DNA of 51,877 bases from Candidatus Scatosoma pullicola (lineage in GTDB: Bacteria > Bacillota > Clostridia > Christensenellales > Borkfalkiaceae): NCBI GenBank assembly GCA_018712725.1, contig DVGN01000051.1, positions 1 to 51,877 of the forward strand, written 5' to 3'. The notes under the pieces are model-generated. The model saw only the letters and a program-made list of their open reading frames with translations. It made no database searches and was not told the origin of the DNA. The translations under genes were made by a program, and so were the position numbers. Positions 8,825 to 17,822 of the stretch are shown piece after piece (the stretch's first letter is position 1; each line of letters opens with the position of its first letter).

Positions 8825-9902
8825 GGCATTTCTCCTTTTCCATATTCGAGAAGAATCTGTCGAACAGGAAGTTCGCGTCGTGCGGCCCGCCGCACGCCTC
8901 CGGATGGAACTGCACCGTGAAGGCGTTGATGTCGTCGTAATCCACCCCTTCGCAGGTGTTGTCGTTGGCGTTCACGAAGCGGATTTTTCCGTTTTTCACG
9001 GCGGAAGAAAGGACTTCGTAGCCGTGGTTCTGGCTGGAAATATACACCCTGCCCGTCCGGAGATCCTTGACGGGCTGGTTGCTGCCGCGGTGCCCGTATT
9101 TCATCTTGCCCGTCCTGCCGCCCATCGCGAGCGCGAAGAGCTGGTGCCCGAGACAGATGCCGAAAATCGGCTTTTTGCCCGCCAGCTTTTTCAGCTCCGC
9201 GATGATGTCCGCATTTTCTTCGGGGTCGCCGGGACCGTTGGTGAGCATGATCCCGTCAGGCGAGAGGGCGAGAATCTGTTCCGCCGTATAGAAAGAGGGA
9301 ATGCGCAGGACGCGGCAATCCCGTTTGACGAGTTCGCGCACTATGTTTTCCTTACAGCCGAAATCCCAGAGCGCAACGGTGTATTTCGCGTCCGCGGGCG
9401 CGTACTCCCTGACCTCCGGACAGGTGACCGAACGCACGGCGTTTCTCACGCGGTAATCGGCGGTCTCCTTCCGCCTTCCGTCCGTCTCGGACAGGGGAGT
9501 GGAAGAAATGTAGGCGTTCATGACCCCCGTCTCGCGGACGATGCGGGTGAGTTCGCGGGTATCGACGCCGCAGACGCCGATAATGCCCCTCTCTTTGAGA
9601 TAGGCGTCCAGCGTGCCCTCCGAGCGGAAATTGGAGGGCTTTTCGCACACCTCCCGCACGACATAGGCGGAGACCCAGGGCTTCGCGCTTTCGAAATCTT
9701 CGGGAATGACCCCGTAATTGCCGATGAGCGGAAAGGTCTGGGTGACGATCTGCCCATAATAGCTGGGGTCGGTCAGCGTTTCGAGATAGCCGGTCATGCC
9801 CGTCGTGAACACGAGCTCGCCCACCGTCTCCCCTTCGGCGCCGAAGCGATACCCTTCGAACACCTTTCCGTTTTGCAGCGTCAGATACACTTTTTTCTTC
9901 AT
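8817..9902 (-). CDS. carA: CarA, carbamoyl-phosphate synthase small (glutaminase) subunit
   Basis: Hydrolyses glutamine and channels ammonia to CarB. The 361-residue protein has the N-terminal CPSase small-chain domain (about 1-140) and a C-terminal class I glutamine amidotransferase domain. The nucleophile cysteine lies in GICLGHQLFALAMGG, and the catalytic His-Glu pair in FHPEACGGPHD. The length is normal. It follows argF after 40 bases and overlaps the carB start by 8 bases. No pyrimidine attenuator is visible, and the setting inside an arginine cluster suggests this synthase serves arginine first. Confidence 0.97.
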   Translation of the reverse strand: MKKKVYLTLQNGKVFEGYRFGAEGETVGELVFTTGMTGYLETLTDPSYYGQIVTQTFPLIGNYGVIPEDFESAKPWVSAYVVREVCEKPSNFRSEGTLDAYLKERGIIGVCGVDTRELTRIVRETGVMNAYISSTPLSETDGRRKETADYRVRNAVRSVTCPEVREYAPADAKYTVALWDFGCKENIVRELVKRDCRVLRIPSFYTAEQILALSPDGIMLTNGPGDPEENADIIAELKKLAGKKPIFGICLGHQLFALAMGGRTGKMKYGHRGSNQPVKDLRTGRVYISSQNHGYEVLSSAVKNGKIRFVNANDNTCEGVDYDDINAFTVQFHPEACGGPHDANFLFDRFFSNMEKEKCHA

Positions 9903-9942
9903 AAGTTCTCCCGTCCCTGTTTATTTCGACCGGATCGACCGT

Positions 9943-10851
9943 TCAGTCGCGCATCAGCTTACACATGACCGCCTTCTGCGCGTGCAGTCTGTTTTCCGCT
10001 TCGTCGAAGATCTCATCGGCGTGCGCTTCCAGCACCTCTTCGGTGATCTCTTCGCCGCGGTGAGCGGGCAGGCAGTGCAAAACCATGGCGTCCTTATTGG
10101 CGCAAGCCATGACGTCCGCGTTGATCTGATACCCGGCGAACGCCTGTTCCCGCTTTTGCTTTTCCCCTTCCTGACCCATCGACGCCCAGACGTCGGTGTA
10201 CAGCACGTCCGCGCCTTCCGCCGCTTTCTTCACGTCCGTCGTCATTTCGAAATCCGCGCCGAAGCCCTTCGCCCATTCGACGAGCGCCCCGTCCGGCTCG
10301 TACCCCTCCGGGCAGGCGATGGAAAACTTCATGCCCGTTTTCAGCGCGCCGACCATGAGGGAGTTCGCCATGTTGTTCCCGTCCCCGACAAAACACATTT
10401 TCAGCCCCTTGAAGCCGCCCTTGTATTCACGGATGGTCATGAGGTCGGCGAGGACCTGACAGGGATGGCAGTAATCGGTGAGCGCGTTGATGACGGGGAT
10501 GCTTCCGTACTTTGCGAAATCCTCCACTTCGCTCTGCGCGAAGGTGCGGATCATCAGTCCGTCCAGATAACGGGACAGAACGCGCGCCGTATCCTTGACC
10601 GGCTCCCCGCGGCCGAGCTGCAGATCGCGGTCGGAAAGAAAGAGCGCATAGCCCCCCAATTCGTACATGCCCACTTCGAAGGACACCCGCGTCCGCGTCG
10701 AAGACTTCTGAAAGATCATGCCCAGCTTCTTGCCCTTCAGATAATCTTTGTGAATGTTGTTCTTCCTCTCGTATTTGAGCTGATCCGCCAGATTGAGGAT
10801 GCCCAAAATCTCTTCTTTCGACAAATCGCCGAGCTTCAACAAATGTTTCAT
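9943..10851 (-). CDS. argF: ArgF, ornithine carbamoyltransferase
   Basis: Condenses carbamoyl phosphate with ornithine to give citrulline. The 302-residue protein has the carbamoyl-phosphate binding motif STRTRVSFE near residue 52 and the ornithine-site segment VLHCLPAHRGEE near 265. An HPCQVLADL motif near 130 is also typical. It is a standard-length biosynthetic enzyme. The start overlaps the argD stop by 4 bases (ATGA), so translation is coupled. The substrate is made by the next genes, carA and carB. Confidence 0.97.
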   Translation of the reverse strand: MKHLLKLGDLSKEEILGILNLADQLKYERKNNIHKDYLKGKKLGMIFQKSSTRTRVSFEVGMYELGGYALFLSDRDLQLGRGEPVKDTARVLSRYLDGLMIRTFAQSEVEDFAKYGSIPVINALTDYCHPCQVLADLMTIREYKGGFKGLKMCFVGDGNNMANSLMVGALKTGMKFSIACPEGYEPDGALVEWAKGFGADFEMTTDVKKAAEGADVLYTDVWASMGQEGEKQKREQAFAGYQINADVMACANKDAMVLHCLPAHRGEEITEEVLEAHADEIFDEAENRLHAQKAVMCKLMRD

Positions 10852-12020
10852 TCCGCCAATACCTCGCTCAATATATTCAGTCCTTCATCCATTTCCGCCT
10901 TGGTGATGTTCAGAGGGGGCAGCAGGCGGATGCGGTCGTGCGCCGTCAGCACCATCAGCCCCTTTTGCAGGCATCTTTCCGCCACCGCGCGCACCGAGAC
11001 GCCCGGATGCAGTTTCAGCCCGATCATCAGCCCTTTTCCCGTCACTTCTTCCACTCCGTTCATTTTGGAGAGGAAGGTTTTCAGATACTCGCCTTTGGCC
11101 TGCACTTCCAAAAACAATTCGTCCGTGAGCCGTCCGACGATGTTCGCCGCGCCCGCGCAGACGACGGGATTGCCGCCGAACGTGGAGCCGTGGTCGCCGA
11201 AAGAAAAGACGTCCTTCGTCTTCTGAAAGAGCATGCACGCCCCGATGGGAAGTCCGCCCCCCAATCCCTTCGCCGTCGTTGCTATGTCCGGCGTAATACC
11301 ATACCCCTGATAGGAATACATACGCCCCGTTCTGCCGTTTCCCGACTGCACTTCGTCGATGATGACAAGTATGTCACGCATATTGCAGTATTCTGTGATA
11401 CGTCTGACAAAGTTCTCGTCCAGAACGTGTACGCCGCTCTCTCCCTGGATGAGTTCCATCATGATGGCGCACGTCTTTTTGCCGATCTTTGCCGTCACGT
11501 CCTCAAACGTCGGCTTGGCGCAGACGAATCCTTCGGGGAAGGGTCCGAAATACTTGTGAAATTCCGGCTGTCCCGTGGCGGCGAGCGTCGCGAGCGTCCT
11601 GCCGTGAAATCCGTCCTCCAACACGACGATTTCGTATCTGTCCGCCCCGTATTTATCGAAGGAATACTTCCGCGCCGCTTTAATGGCGCATTCGTTGGCT
11701 TCTGCGCCCGAATTGCCGAAGAATACCCTTTCCGCGCCCGATTTTTCGCACAGGAGTTCGGCGAGCCGGGTCTGCGGTTCGGTATAATACAGATTGCAGG
11801 TGTGCTGCACCTTGCCGAGCTGGGCGACGACGGCGTCCTTCCACGCCCGGTCGTTGACCCCGAAGATGTTTACGCCGATGCCGCTCGTGAAATCGACATA
11901 GCGCTTTCCCGCCGTATCGACGAGCGTCGCGCCTTCGCCGCTTTCCAGCGCGACGGCAAAACGGTTGTATGTATGCGCGATATGCGCCGTATCCTTTTCT
12001 TTGATCTGTTCAAACTCCAT
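10848..12020 (-). CDS. argD: ArgD, acetylornithine aminotransferase
   Basis: A class III PLP aminotransferase that turns N-acetylglutamate semialdehyde into N-acetylornithine. The PLP lysine lies in TTAKGLGGGLPIG, and the cofactor phosphate region in FGNSGAEANECAIKAAR. I place the start at the ATG at 12020 (MEFEQIKEKD, 390 residues) because GGAGAGGCAGAGAGA precedes it. The longer ORF-track start at 12101 would run into argB and adds 27 atypical residues. The argB stop is 64 bases upstream. Between about 11281 and 11411 the codons are more AT-rich than elsewhere in the gene and contain two TATGTCWGACATA-like sequences. Confidence 0.95.
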   Translation of the reverse strand: MEFEQIKEKDTAHIAHTYNRFAVALESGEGATLVDTAGKRYVDFTSGIGVNIFGVNDRAWKDAVVAQLGKVQHTCNLYYTEPQTRLAELLCEKSGAERVFFGNSGAEANECAIKAARKYSFDKYGADRYEIVVLEDGFHGRTLATLAATGQPEFHKYFGPFPEGFVCAKPTFEDVTAKIGKKTCAIMMELIQGESGVHVLDENFVRRITEYCNMRDILVIIDEVQSGNGRTGRMYSYQGYGITPDIATTAKGLGGGLPIGACMLFQKTKDVFSFGDHGSTFGGNPVVCAGAANIVGRLTDELFLEVQAKGEYLKTFLSKMNGVEEVTGKGLMIGLKLHPGVSVRAVAERCLQKGLMVLTAHDRIRLLPPLNITKAEMDEGLNILSEVLAE

Positions 12021-12084
12021 TCTCTCTGCCTCTCCGCCCTGCTTTCGGCGGATTTTCAAAAAATAAGACTGATTTTTGCAAAAA

Positions 12085-12942
12085 TCAGTCCCCGTTGACA
12101 AACATCGTCCCCATTCCCTCGTCGGAGAGCAATTCCATCAAAATGGAATGGTTAACCCTGCCGTCGGTGATGAAAACTTTTTTCACGCCGCGGCGGATGG
12201 CTTCCTTACAGCACTCCACTTTCGGAATCATCCCGCCCGAAATAATACCCTGTTTGACGAGCGCGGGAATGTCGGACACATACACCCGCTTGATGAGCGA
12301 ATGTTCGTCGTTTTTGTCTTCCAGAAGTCCGCGGATGTCCGTCATGAGGATCATGCTCTCCGCGCCCAGCTCGCCGGCGATCACCGATGCCGCCGTGTCC
12401 GCGTTGATGTTGTAGATGTTCCCTTCTTTATCATATCCGACCGTGGAGATGACGGGGATATAGCCCGCATTCAGGCAATCTTCGACGATGGAGATGTTTA
12501 CATCGGTGATTCTGCCGACAAAACCGAGTTCTTCGCTCTCCTTTTCGCAGCCGAGCATATGTCCGTCGATGCCGCAAAGCCCGATCGCCTTGCCGCCGCA
12601 GGCTTCGATCTGATTGACGAGCGCCTTGTTTATCTTGCCCGCCAGCACCATCCGCACGACTTCCGCCGTCTCGGCATCGGTATAGCGCAGACCGCCCACA
12701 AAACGGCTTTGGATGCCCAGCCTTTTCAGCATTTCGGAGATCTCCGGCCCGCCGCCGTGTACCAGCACGACTTTGATGCCCACCAGCCGCAAAAGGACGA
12801 GATCGCGCATGACGGAAGTTTTCAGTTCTTCGTTGATCATCGCGTTGCCGCCGTATTTGATCACGAGAATTTTGTCGTTGTATTTCTGAATGTAAGGCAT
12901 CGCCTCTGCCAGAAACTCCGCCTGATCCTGTTTGGAAATCAT
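12085..12942 (-). CDS. argB: ArgB, N-acetylglutamate kinase
   Basis: Phosphorylates N-acetylglutamate, the second step of the acetylated arginine route. The 285-residue amino acid kinase has the N-terminal KYGGNAM segment, the glycine-rich VLVHGGGPEI loop, and the C-terminal GMIPKVECC segment that completes the nucleotide site. It is the first gene after a strong sigma-A promoter in the argJ-argB gap, so argB onward can be transcribed independently of argG-argC-argJ. An RBS (GGGTGGCGGT) precedes the ATG. An N-terminal arginine-sensing helix, as in feedback-inhibited hexameric forms, may be present but cannot be settled by eye. Confidence 0.97.
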   Translation of the reverse strand: MISKQDQAEFLAEAMPYIQKYNDKILVIKYGGNAMINEELKTSVMRDLVLLRLVGIKVVLVHGGGPEISEMLKRLGIQSRFVGGLRYTDAETAEVVRMVLAGKINKALVNQIEACGGKAIGLCGIDGHMLGCEKESEELGFVGRITDVNISIVEDCLNAGYIPVISTVGYDKEGNIYNINADTAASVIAGELGAESMILMTDIRGLLEDKNDEHSLIKRVYVSDIPALVKQGIISGGMIPKVECCKEAIRRGVKKVFITDGRVNHSILMELLSDEGMGTMFVNGD

Positions 12943-12965
12943 ACCGCCACCCGTTTATTTTTCCT

Positions 12966-12994
12966 ATTATACCACACCGCAAAAGCCTTGTCAA
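12966..12994 (-). promoter_or_regulatory. Sigma-A promoter of argB
   Basis: Reading the minus strand: TTGACA (12989-12994), a 17-base spacer, then TATAAT (12966-12971), a perfect consensus promoter 24 bases before the argB ATG. It divides the arginine genes into two transcription units. Confidence 0.9.
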
Positions 12995-13042
12995 GTTTTC
13001 CGGCGTCCCTATTTGCGCAAATCGGCAGGACTTTCAGCCCTT

Positions 13043-14296
13043 TCAGCTGCGATAATCGCCGTTGATGTGTACGTATTCGTAAGTGAGATCGCATCCCCAA
13101 GCCGTCGCGCCGTAATTGCCGTCGTGCAGCTCGATGCGGATCTCGATTTCCTTTTCGCTTAAAATCTTCTTCGCCGCCTCTTCGGAAAAGGGAATGCCCA
13201 TCCCGTCCTCGCACACTTCGATTTTTCCCGCCGCCGAACGGAAGGAGACGCCGATTTTGCCGACGTCCACTTTCGCGCCCGAATAGCCGATCGCGCAAAG
13301 CACCCGCCCCCAGTTGGCGTCCGCGCCGAAAATCGCCGCTTTCAGCAGATTGGAGCATACCACGGATTTGGCGACCGTGCGGGCGACCTGTTTGGACTTC
13401 GCGCCCACGACGTTGCATTCGATGAGCTTTGTCGCCCCCTCGCCGTCCGCCGCGATCTTCCGGCACATCTGCGAAGTCACCGCGTGCAGGGCGTGGCAGA
13501 ATTTTTTATAATCGGTGTCGGGACGGTCGATGACCGCGTTTCCGGCAAGACCGCTCGCCATGATGCAGAGGGTGTCGTTGGTGGAGGTGTCCCTGTCCAC
13601 GCTGACCATGTTGAGGGAATCCCTGACGTCGGCGGAAAGCGCTTTTTGCAGCATTTCGGGCGTGATGTTCACGTCCGTCGTGATGAACATCAGCATGGTC
13701 GCCATGTTGGGGCAGAGCATTCCCACCCCCTTGCAGATCGCGCCGATGCGGCAGCGGATGTCGCCGAGCGCGAATTCGTAGGAGAGTTCCTTGGCGACGG
13801 TGTCCGTCGTCATGATCGCCTCCGCGGCGGCACGGCTGTTTTCCGGAGCCTTTCCCAGCCCCGCCGCGAGTTCGGGCATCCCCGCCGCGATGGGTTCGAC
13901 CGAGAGTTTCTGTCCGATCACCCCCGTCGAAGCGATGACGACGTCGTTTACGGGGATTTTGCATTCCTTTTCGACGAGCGCGCACATCTTTTCCGCGATC
14001 TCCACGCCGTCGGCGTTGCAGGTGTTGGCGTTGCCGCTGTTGACGATCACCGCCCGCGCGTACCCGTCCGCCACGTGTTTTTGGGTGACGAGAATGGGCG
14101 CGCCCTTGACGAGATTGGTCGTATAGACGCACGCCGTCGCCGCCCGCTTGTCGCAGACGATGAGCGCCAGATCCTTCTTCTGTTTGTTCTTGCGGATGCC
14201 GCAATGGATTCCGTTTGCCGAAAATCCCGCGGGGGCGCACACGCCCCCTTCGATCGGCTTCATCTGCCGATCCACGCCGTTCTTTCTCGTAACCAT
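13043..14296 (-). CDS. argJ: ArgJ, ornithine acetyltransferase (glutamate N-acetyltransferase)
   Basis: Transfers the acetyl group from N-acetylornithine to glutamate, so arginine synthesis recycles acetyl groups; the bifunctional type can also use acetyl-CoA. The precursor cleaves itself before the threonine of the conserved GEGATKLIE segment, present here near residue 200, to give alpha and beta chains. The C-terminus ends in the typical YVHINGDY. I choose the ATG at 14296 (MVTRKNG, 417 residues) because AGAGG lies 8 bases upstream; the ORF-track start at 14341 is not preceded by a good site. No argA or argE is in the window, consistent with the cyclic route. Confidence 0.95.
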   Translation of the reverse strand: MVTRKNGVDRQMKPIEGGVCAPAGFSANGIHCGIRKNKQKKDLALIVCDKRAATACVYTTNLVKGAPILVTQKHVADGYARAVIVNSGNANTCNADGVEIAEKMCALVEKECKIPVNDVVIASTGVIGQKLSVEPIAAGMPELAAGLGKAPENSRAAAEAIMTTDTVAKELSYEFALGDIRCRIGAICKGVGMLCPNMATMLMFITTDVNITPEMLQKALSADVRDSLNMVSVDRDTSTNDTLCIMASGLAGNAVIDRPDTDYKKFCHALHAVTSQMCRKIAADGEGATKLIECNVVGAKSKQVARTVAKSVVCSNLLKAAIFGADANWGRVLCAIGYSGAKVDVGKIGVSFRSAAGKIEVCEDGMGIPFSEEAAKKILSEKEIEIRIELHDGNYGATAWGCDLTYEYVHINGDYRS

Positions 14297-14389
14297 GTCT
14301 TTATCCTCTGTCCGTTTTACTTCTTTTTTGACGTTCCGCAATTTGCCCGATTGCCGTCTCTCTCCTTCGGCGCCCGTGCGCGCCTGCGG

Positions 14390-15322
14390 TCAGACGCCCC
14401 GCAAAAAGGCGGTCTCTTCCAGACCGAGCGCGACGTTCATGTTCTGCACCGCCGCGCCGGACGCGCCCTTGCCGAGATTGTCGAACCGGGCGCAGGCGAG
14501 CAGCTGCCCCTCCTTTCCGCCCACGAAAATCTCCATCCGGTCGCTGCCTGCGAGATTGTTGCTCCCCAGATAGGCGTGCGTCCCGCCGTCCACCGAAATG
14601 AGTTTCGCGTCCCGATAAAAATCCCGGTAAAAATCCCGCAGTCCGTCGGGCGCGAGTTTCGTCTTCATCAGATCGGAAAAGAGCGGCACAAAAACGCACA
14701 TCCCGGCGTAATAATCGGCGACGATCGGCTGAAAAACCGGCTCGCGGGAAAGCCCGCACACCCCGGTCATCTCGGGGAGATGCTTATGCGAAAGGGTCAG
14801 CGCGTACTGCCGCGGCGAGTCCAACTCCGCCTCCCGCTCCGACGCCCGATATTCGGCGATCATCTTCTTTCCCCCGCCGCTGTATCCGGTCACGGAATGG
14901 GCGACGAAAGGATAATCCGCCCCGACGATCCCCGCCGCAACGAGCGGGTACACGAGCGCGATAAATCCGCTTGCGTGGCAGCCGGGATTGGCAATCCGCT
15001 TCCCCTCCGCAATCGCCCTTCTGAAATCGGGAGAGAGTTCGGGAAAGCCGTACGCCCATCCGGGCGCCGTCCTGTGCGCCGTGGAGGCGTCGATGATGCG
15101 GGTTTCGGGATTCTCCGCCAGGGCAACAGCCTCTTTTGCCGCCGCGTCCGGAAGACACAGAAAGACGACGTCCGCTTTGTCGATCATCGCCTTTCTCGCC
15201 TCCGTATCCTTGCGGGATTCTTCGGGAAGGACGAGCAGTTTGACATCTTTGCGAGACATAAGTCTGTCGTAGATCTGCAATCCCGTCGTCCCTTCCCGTC
15301 CGTCTATAAATACGTTATACAT
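14390..15322 (-). CDS. argC: ArgC, N-acetyl-gamma-glutamyl-phosphate reductase (short, type 2)
   Basis: Reduces N-acetylglutamyl phosphate to the semialdehyde with NADPH. The 310-residue protein begins YNVFIDGREGTTGLQI, which is the short type 2 ArgC rather than the usual form of about 345 residues. The catalytic cysteine lies in NPGCHASGF. It follows argG after 30 bases and precedes argJ by 93 bases without a clear promoter between, so argG-argC-argJ are likely one transcript. Confidence 0.95.
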   Translation of the reverse strand: MYNVFIDGREGTTGLQIYDRLMSRKDVKLLVLPEESRKDTEARKAMIDKADVVFLCLPDAAAKEAVALAENPETRIIDASTAHRTAPGWAYGFPELSPDFRRAIAEGKRIANPGCHASGFIALVYPLVAAGIVGADYPFVAHSVTGYSGGGKKMIAEYRASEREAELDSPRQYALTLSHKHLPEMTGVCGLSREPVFQPIVADYYAGMCVFVPLFSDLMKTKLAPDGLRDFYRDFYRDAKLISVDGGTHAYLGSNNLAGSDRMEIFVGGKEGQLLACARFDNLGKGASGAAVQNMNVALGLEETAFLRGV

Positions 15323-15352
15323 AATACCTGTGTTCTGCCGGAAACAAACGGC

Positions 15353-16582
15353 TTATTTGAGCTTTTTCCCGTCGAGGAGCGCCTTGACCTTGATGGGCAG
15401 TCCGAACAAATTGATGAATCCCTCCGCGTCGTTCTGGTGATAGGCGCCGCCGTCGTCGTCGAACGTGGCGATGTCCTCGCTGTACAGGGAGTAAGGAGAG
15501 GTAATCCCCGCGTTCATGACGTTGCCCTTATAGATTTTGAGTTTAACGTCTCCCGTGACCGTCTCCTGCGTCTTGTCGACGAAAGCGGTGAGCGCTTCGC
15601 GCAGGGGCGTGAACCACTGCCCGTCGTACACCATTTCGCCGAATTTGATAGCGACGTGCTGTTTGAAGTGCATGGTCGCCTTGTCCAGGCAGATGGATTC
15701 GAGAAGCTCGTGCGCGGTGTAGAGAATGGTGCCGCCCGGCGTCTCATATACCCCGCGGGACTTCATGCCCACAAGGCGGTTTTCCACCATGTCGCAGAGC
15801 CCGACGCCGTTGGCGCCGCCGATCTGATTCAGCTTTTCGACGATGGAAACGCCGTCCATCTTCACCCCGTCGATCGCGGTGGGAATGCCCTTTTCGAAAT
15901 GAATGGTAAGATAGGTCGGCTTGTCCGGCGCCTTCCAGGGGGAAACGCCGAGTTCGCAGATCTTATCGTAATCCGGCTCGTTGGCGGGATCTTCGAGATC
16001 CAGTCCCTCGTGGGAGAGGTGCCACAGGTTCTTGTCCTTGGAATAGTTGGTCTCCCGCGTGATTTTCAGAGGGATGTTGTGCGCTTCCGCGTACTCGATT
16101 TCCTCTTCGCGGCTCTTGATGTTCCAAACGCGCCAGGGAGCGATGATCTTCATTTCGGGCGCAAACGCCTTGATCGCCAGCTCGAAACGCACCTGATCGT
16201 TCCCCTTGCCCGTACAGCCGTGGCAGATGGCGTCCGCCCCTTCCTTTTTCGCAATTTCGACCAGCCTCTTGGCGATGACGGGACGGGCAAACGAAGTCCC
16301 GAGCAGATATTTGTCCTCATATTTCGCGCCCGCCTGCACGGTGGGGAAAATATAATCTTCGACGAATTCCTTTTTGAGATCCTCTATGTAGAGCTTGGAC
16401 GCCCCCGTCTTGATCGCCTTTTCTTCCAGTCCTTCCAATTCGGACTCCTGCCCGACGTCGGCGGAAACGGCGATGACTTCGGGATTGCCGTAATTCTCTT
16501 TCAGCCAGGGAATGATGATGGACGTGTCCAGCCCGCCCGAGTAAGCCAATACGATTTTCTTGAACTGTTCTTTCTGTGCCAT
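15353..16582 (-). CDS. argG: ArgG, argininosuccinate synthase
   Basis: Joins citrulline and aspartate with ATP to make argininosuccinate. The 409-residue protein opens with the PP-loop [16 protein letters not shown] and carries the later conserved [13 protein letters not shown] segment near residue 120. This is the normal bacterial length. It is the first gene of the arginine cluster, behind a strong promoter and a leader of about 100 bases. The next enzyme, argininosuccinate lyase (argH), is not in the window. Confidence 0.97.
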   Translation of the reverse strand: MAQKEQFKKIVLAYSGGLDTSIIIPWLKENYGNPEVIAVSADVGQESELEGLEEKAIKTGASKLYIEDLKKEFVEDYIFPTVQAGAKYEDKYLLGTSFARPVIAKRLVEIAKKEGADAICHGCTGKGNDQVRFELAIKAFAPEMKIIAPWRVWNIKSREEEIEYAEAHNIPLKITRETNYSKDKNLWHLSHEGLDLEDPANEPDYDKICELGVSPWKAPDKPTYLTIHFEKGIPTAIDGVKMDGVSIVEKLNQIGGANGVGLCDMVENRLVGMKSRGVYETPGGTILYTAHELLESICLDKATMHFKQHVAIKFGEMVYDGQWFTPLREALTAFVDKTQETVTGDVKLKIYKGNVMNAGITSPYSLYSEDIATFDDDGGAYHQNDAEGFINLFGLPIKVKALLDGKKLK

Positions 16583-16639
16583 ATTCGTTTTTCTCCGGAT
16601 AATTTTTTTGTCGTGTTTTTGCCGCGCCTTTACGGCGCC

Positions 16640-16677
16640 TTTGTCGGATCGCCCTCCGTTTCCGGACTCGCCCTCCG
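16640..16677 (-). repeat. Tandem 19-base imperfect repeat in the argG leader
   Basis: Two adjacent units on the minus strand both begin CGGAGGGCGA and end in AAA. They lie in the transcribed leader between the promoter and the argG start. Function is unknown; they could be a simple duplication. Confidence 0.55.
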
Positions 16678-16690
16678 AATATCGGGCTTT

Positions 16691-16719
16691 ATTATACTAC
16701 GCAAAAATGCCTCCGTCAA
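16691..16719 (-). promoter_or_regulatory. Sigma-A promoter of argG-argC-argJ
   Basis: On the minus strand TTGACG (16714-16719), a 17-base spacer and TATAAT (16691-16696). The predicted start lies about 100 bases before the argG ATG. Confidence 0.88.
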
Positions 16720-16759
16720 GCAAAAACGCACCCCTTTTATGACTTTTTATAAATTTTTT

Positions 16760-16804
16760 GCAGATTTTAACGCCTATTTATACATTTTTCAATGTTTAAT
16801 CTGC
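16760..16804 (-). promoter_or_regulatory. Inverted repeat upstream of the argG promoter, possible regulator site
   Basis: GCAGATT (16760-16766) and AATCTGC (16798-16804) face each other across an AT-rich 31-base gap just upstream of the argG -35. The gap contains no clear ARG box, so ArgR control is only a possibility. Confidence 0.3.
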
Positions 16805-16830
16805 ATAAAATTATAAAACAGCAAAATGCG

Positions 16831-17574
16831 TCACTCTCCGAAGCGGATTTCCGCCTGCACGGCGACCTCCCCGCCGTTGAATCCTTCGATCTGAAAATCC
16901 CCTTCCTCCGTCTGCCTGCGCGAGAAGCGGAGGGAATCCCCTTCGCGGCACTGGCGGATATAGCCCAAAGAAAATTCCTCCAGTTTTCGGGAGGAAAGCT
17001 CGCCGACGGAAAAGCAGTTGAAGCAATAGTCCGCGTACCGGGTATTGTTGACGTGCATATTGTGGTCGTATTCCGAATTGGCAATCGTTATGGAGAAACG
17101 CTCTTCCCCGTCCTCTGCGGGATAGAGCGGAAATTTCCAGCGGTTGACGTCGAGCGCGCGCGCGGAATTGTAAGAAGAGTAATCCTGATCGGAAAGCGTC
17201 TTTGCCTGCAGCAACTTTCCCGTATTCAGATCGACGAGACACCAACGGGAAGTGGCATTGACAAAGACTTCGCCCGACGGGGACAAAATCTGATATTCCC
17301 TGCCGAACACGAAATAAGACGGCGGCGTCGGCCAGGTTTTGACGAGTACGCGCGCCCCCAGCGGGACGGGTTTATAGATACGGCTGCGGACGTTGGTCAG
17401 CATGAAGGTATAGCCCTTCGGTTTGAGCATTTCATAGCCGAAGCCGAGTTCGTCCGCACTGGAACAAGCCACCTCTTCGAAATAAGCCAGCATGGCGGAG
17501 GGTTTGAGTTCGTCTTTGAAATCGGCATCGCAATAGCGCACGTCGAATTCCCGGATATGTTCGTAAACGTTCAT
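16831..17574 (-). CDS. Acyl-ACP thioesterase (FatA/FatB-like)
   Basis: Predicted to release free fatty acids from acyl carrier protein. The protein (247 residues from the ATG at 17574) has two hot-dog domains. The N-terminal one begins HIREFDVRYCDADFKDELKP and contains a long helix segment (SAMLAYFEEVACSSADEL); the second contains the HNMHVNNTRYADYCFN segment that carries the family's catalytic Asn/His. The ORF-track start at 17655 lies upstream of the promoter and cannot be the real one. The -10 box ends 6 bases before the ATG, so the predicted transcription start is the A of the ATG itself and no ribosome-binding site is possible: a leaderless mRNA. The substrate chain length cannot be read from sequence. 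Confidence 0.88.
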   Translation of the reverse strand: MNVYEHIREFDVRYCDADFKDELKPSAMLAYFEEVACSSADELGFGYEMLKPKGYTFMLTNVRSRIYKPVPLGARVLVKTWPTPPSYFVFGREYQILSPSGEVFVNATSRWCLVDLNTGKLLQAKTLSDQDYSSYNSARALDVNRWKFPLYPAEDGEERFSITIANSEYDHNMHVNNTRYADYCFNCFSVGELSSRKLEEFSLGYIRQCREGDSLRFSRRQTEEGDFQIEGFNGGEVAVQAEIRFGE

Positions 17575-17580
17575 GATTTT

Positions 17581-17609
17581 ATTATATACCCTTCGGAAAA
17601 AATTGTCAA
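17581..17609 (-). promoter_or_regulatory. Sigma-A promoter giving a leaderless thioesterase mRNA
   Basis: On the minus strand TTGACA (17604-17609), a 17-base spacer, TATAAT (17581-17586), then AAAATC and the ATG. With the usual distance from -10 to +1, transcription starts at 17574, the first base of the start codon. Confidence 0.85.
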
Positions 17610-17763
17610 TGATTCGCACGGTCGTATCCTTTCCGTCCGGAAAATATCTTTGCACTTTTTCCCTTTTTCTCTCCCTTTCCGAATTTTATGTCTCTCGCGG
17701 TACTTTCTTTGATAAAATTCTGCAAAAAACCCGAAAAAACGGGGATTTTTCCGTCGATTTCCG

Positions 17764-17792
17764 TTGACTTATATACATATTTATTGTATAAT
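17764..17792 (+). promoter_or_regulatory. Sigma-A promoter of the PadR coiled-coil gene
   Basis: TTGACT (17764-17769), a 17-base spacer and TATAAT (17787-17792). The leader before the GTG start is about 93 bases. Confidence 0.88.
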
Positions 17793-17802
17793 ACTATATG
17801 TA
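17774..17802 (+). promoter_or_regulatory. PadR-type operator candidate overlapping the -10 box
   Basis: TACATAT (17774-17780) and ATATGTA (17796-17802) form a perfect inverted repeat with centres 22 bases apart, straddling the -10. PadR proteins commonly bind ATGT/ACAT inverted repeats, so autoregulation by the encoded PadR domain is a reasonable inference. Confidence 0.5.
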
Positions 17803-17822
17803 AAATAACGGCGGTATTCCAA

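Noticed and set aside
6881-8920. 679-residue plus-strand ORF opposite carB
   Set aside because: CarB motifs are complete on minus; the plus product is Asp/Arg/Phe-rich shadow sequence.
13484-16816. 1110-residue plus-strand ORF opposite argJ-argC-argG
   Set aside because: Three well-identified arginine genes with proper motifs and overlaps lie on the other strand; the plus frame is the usual GC-rich shadow.
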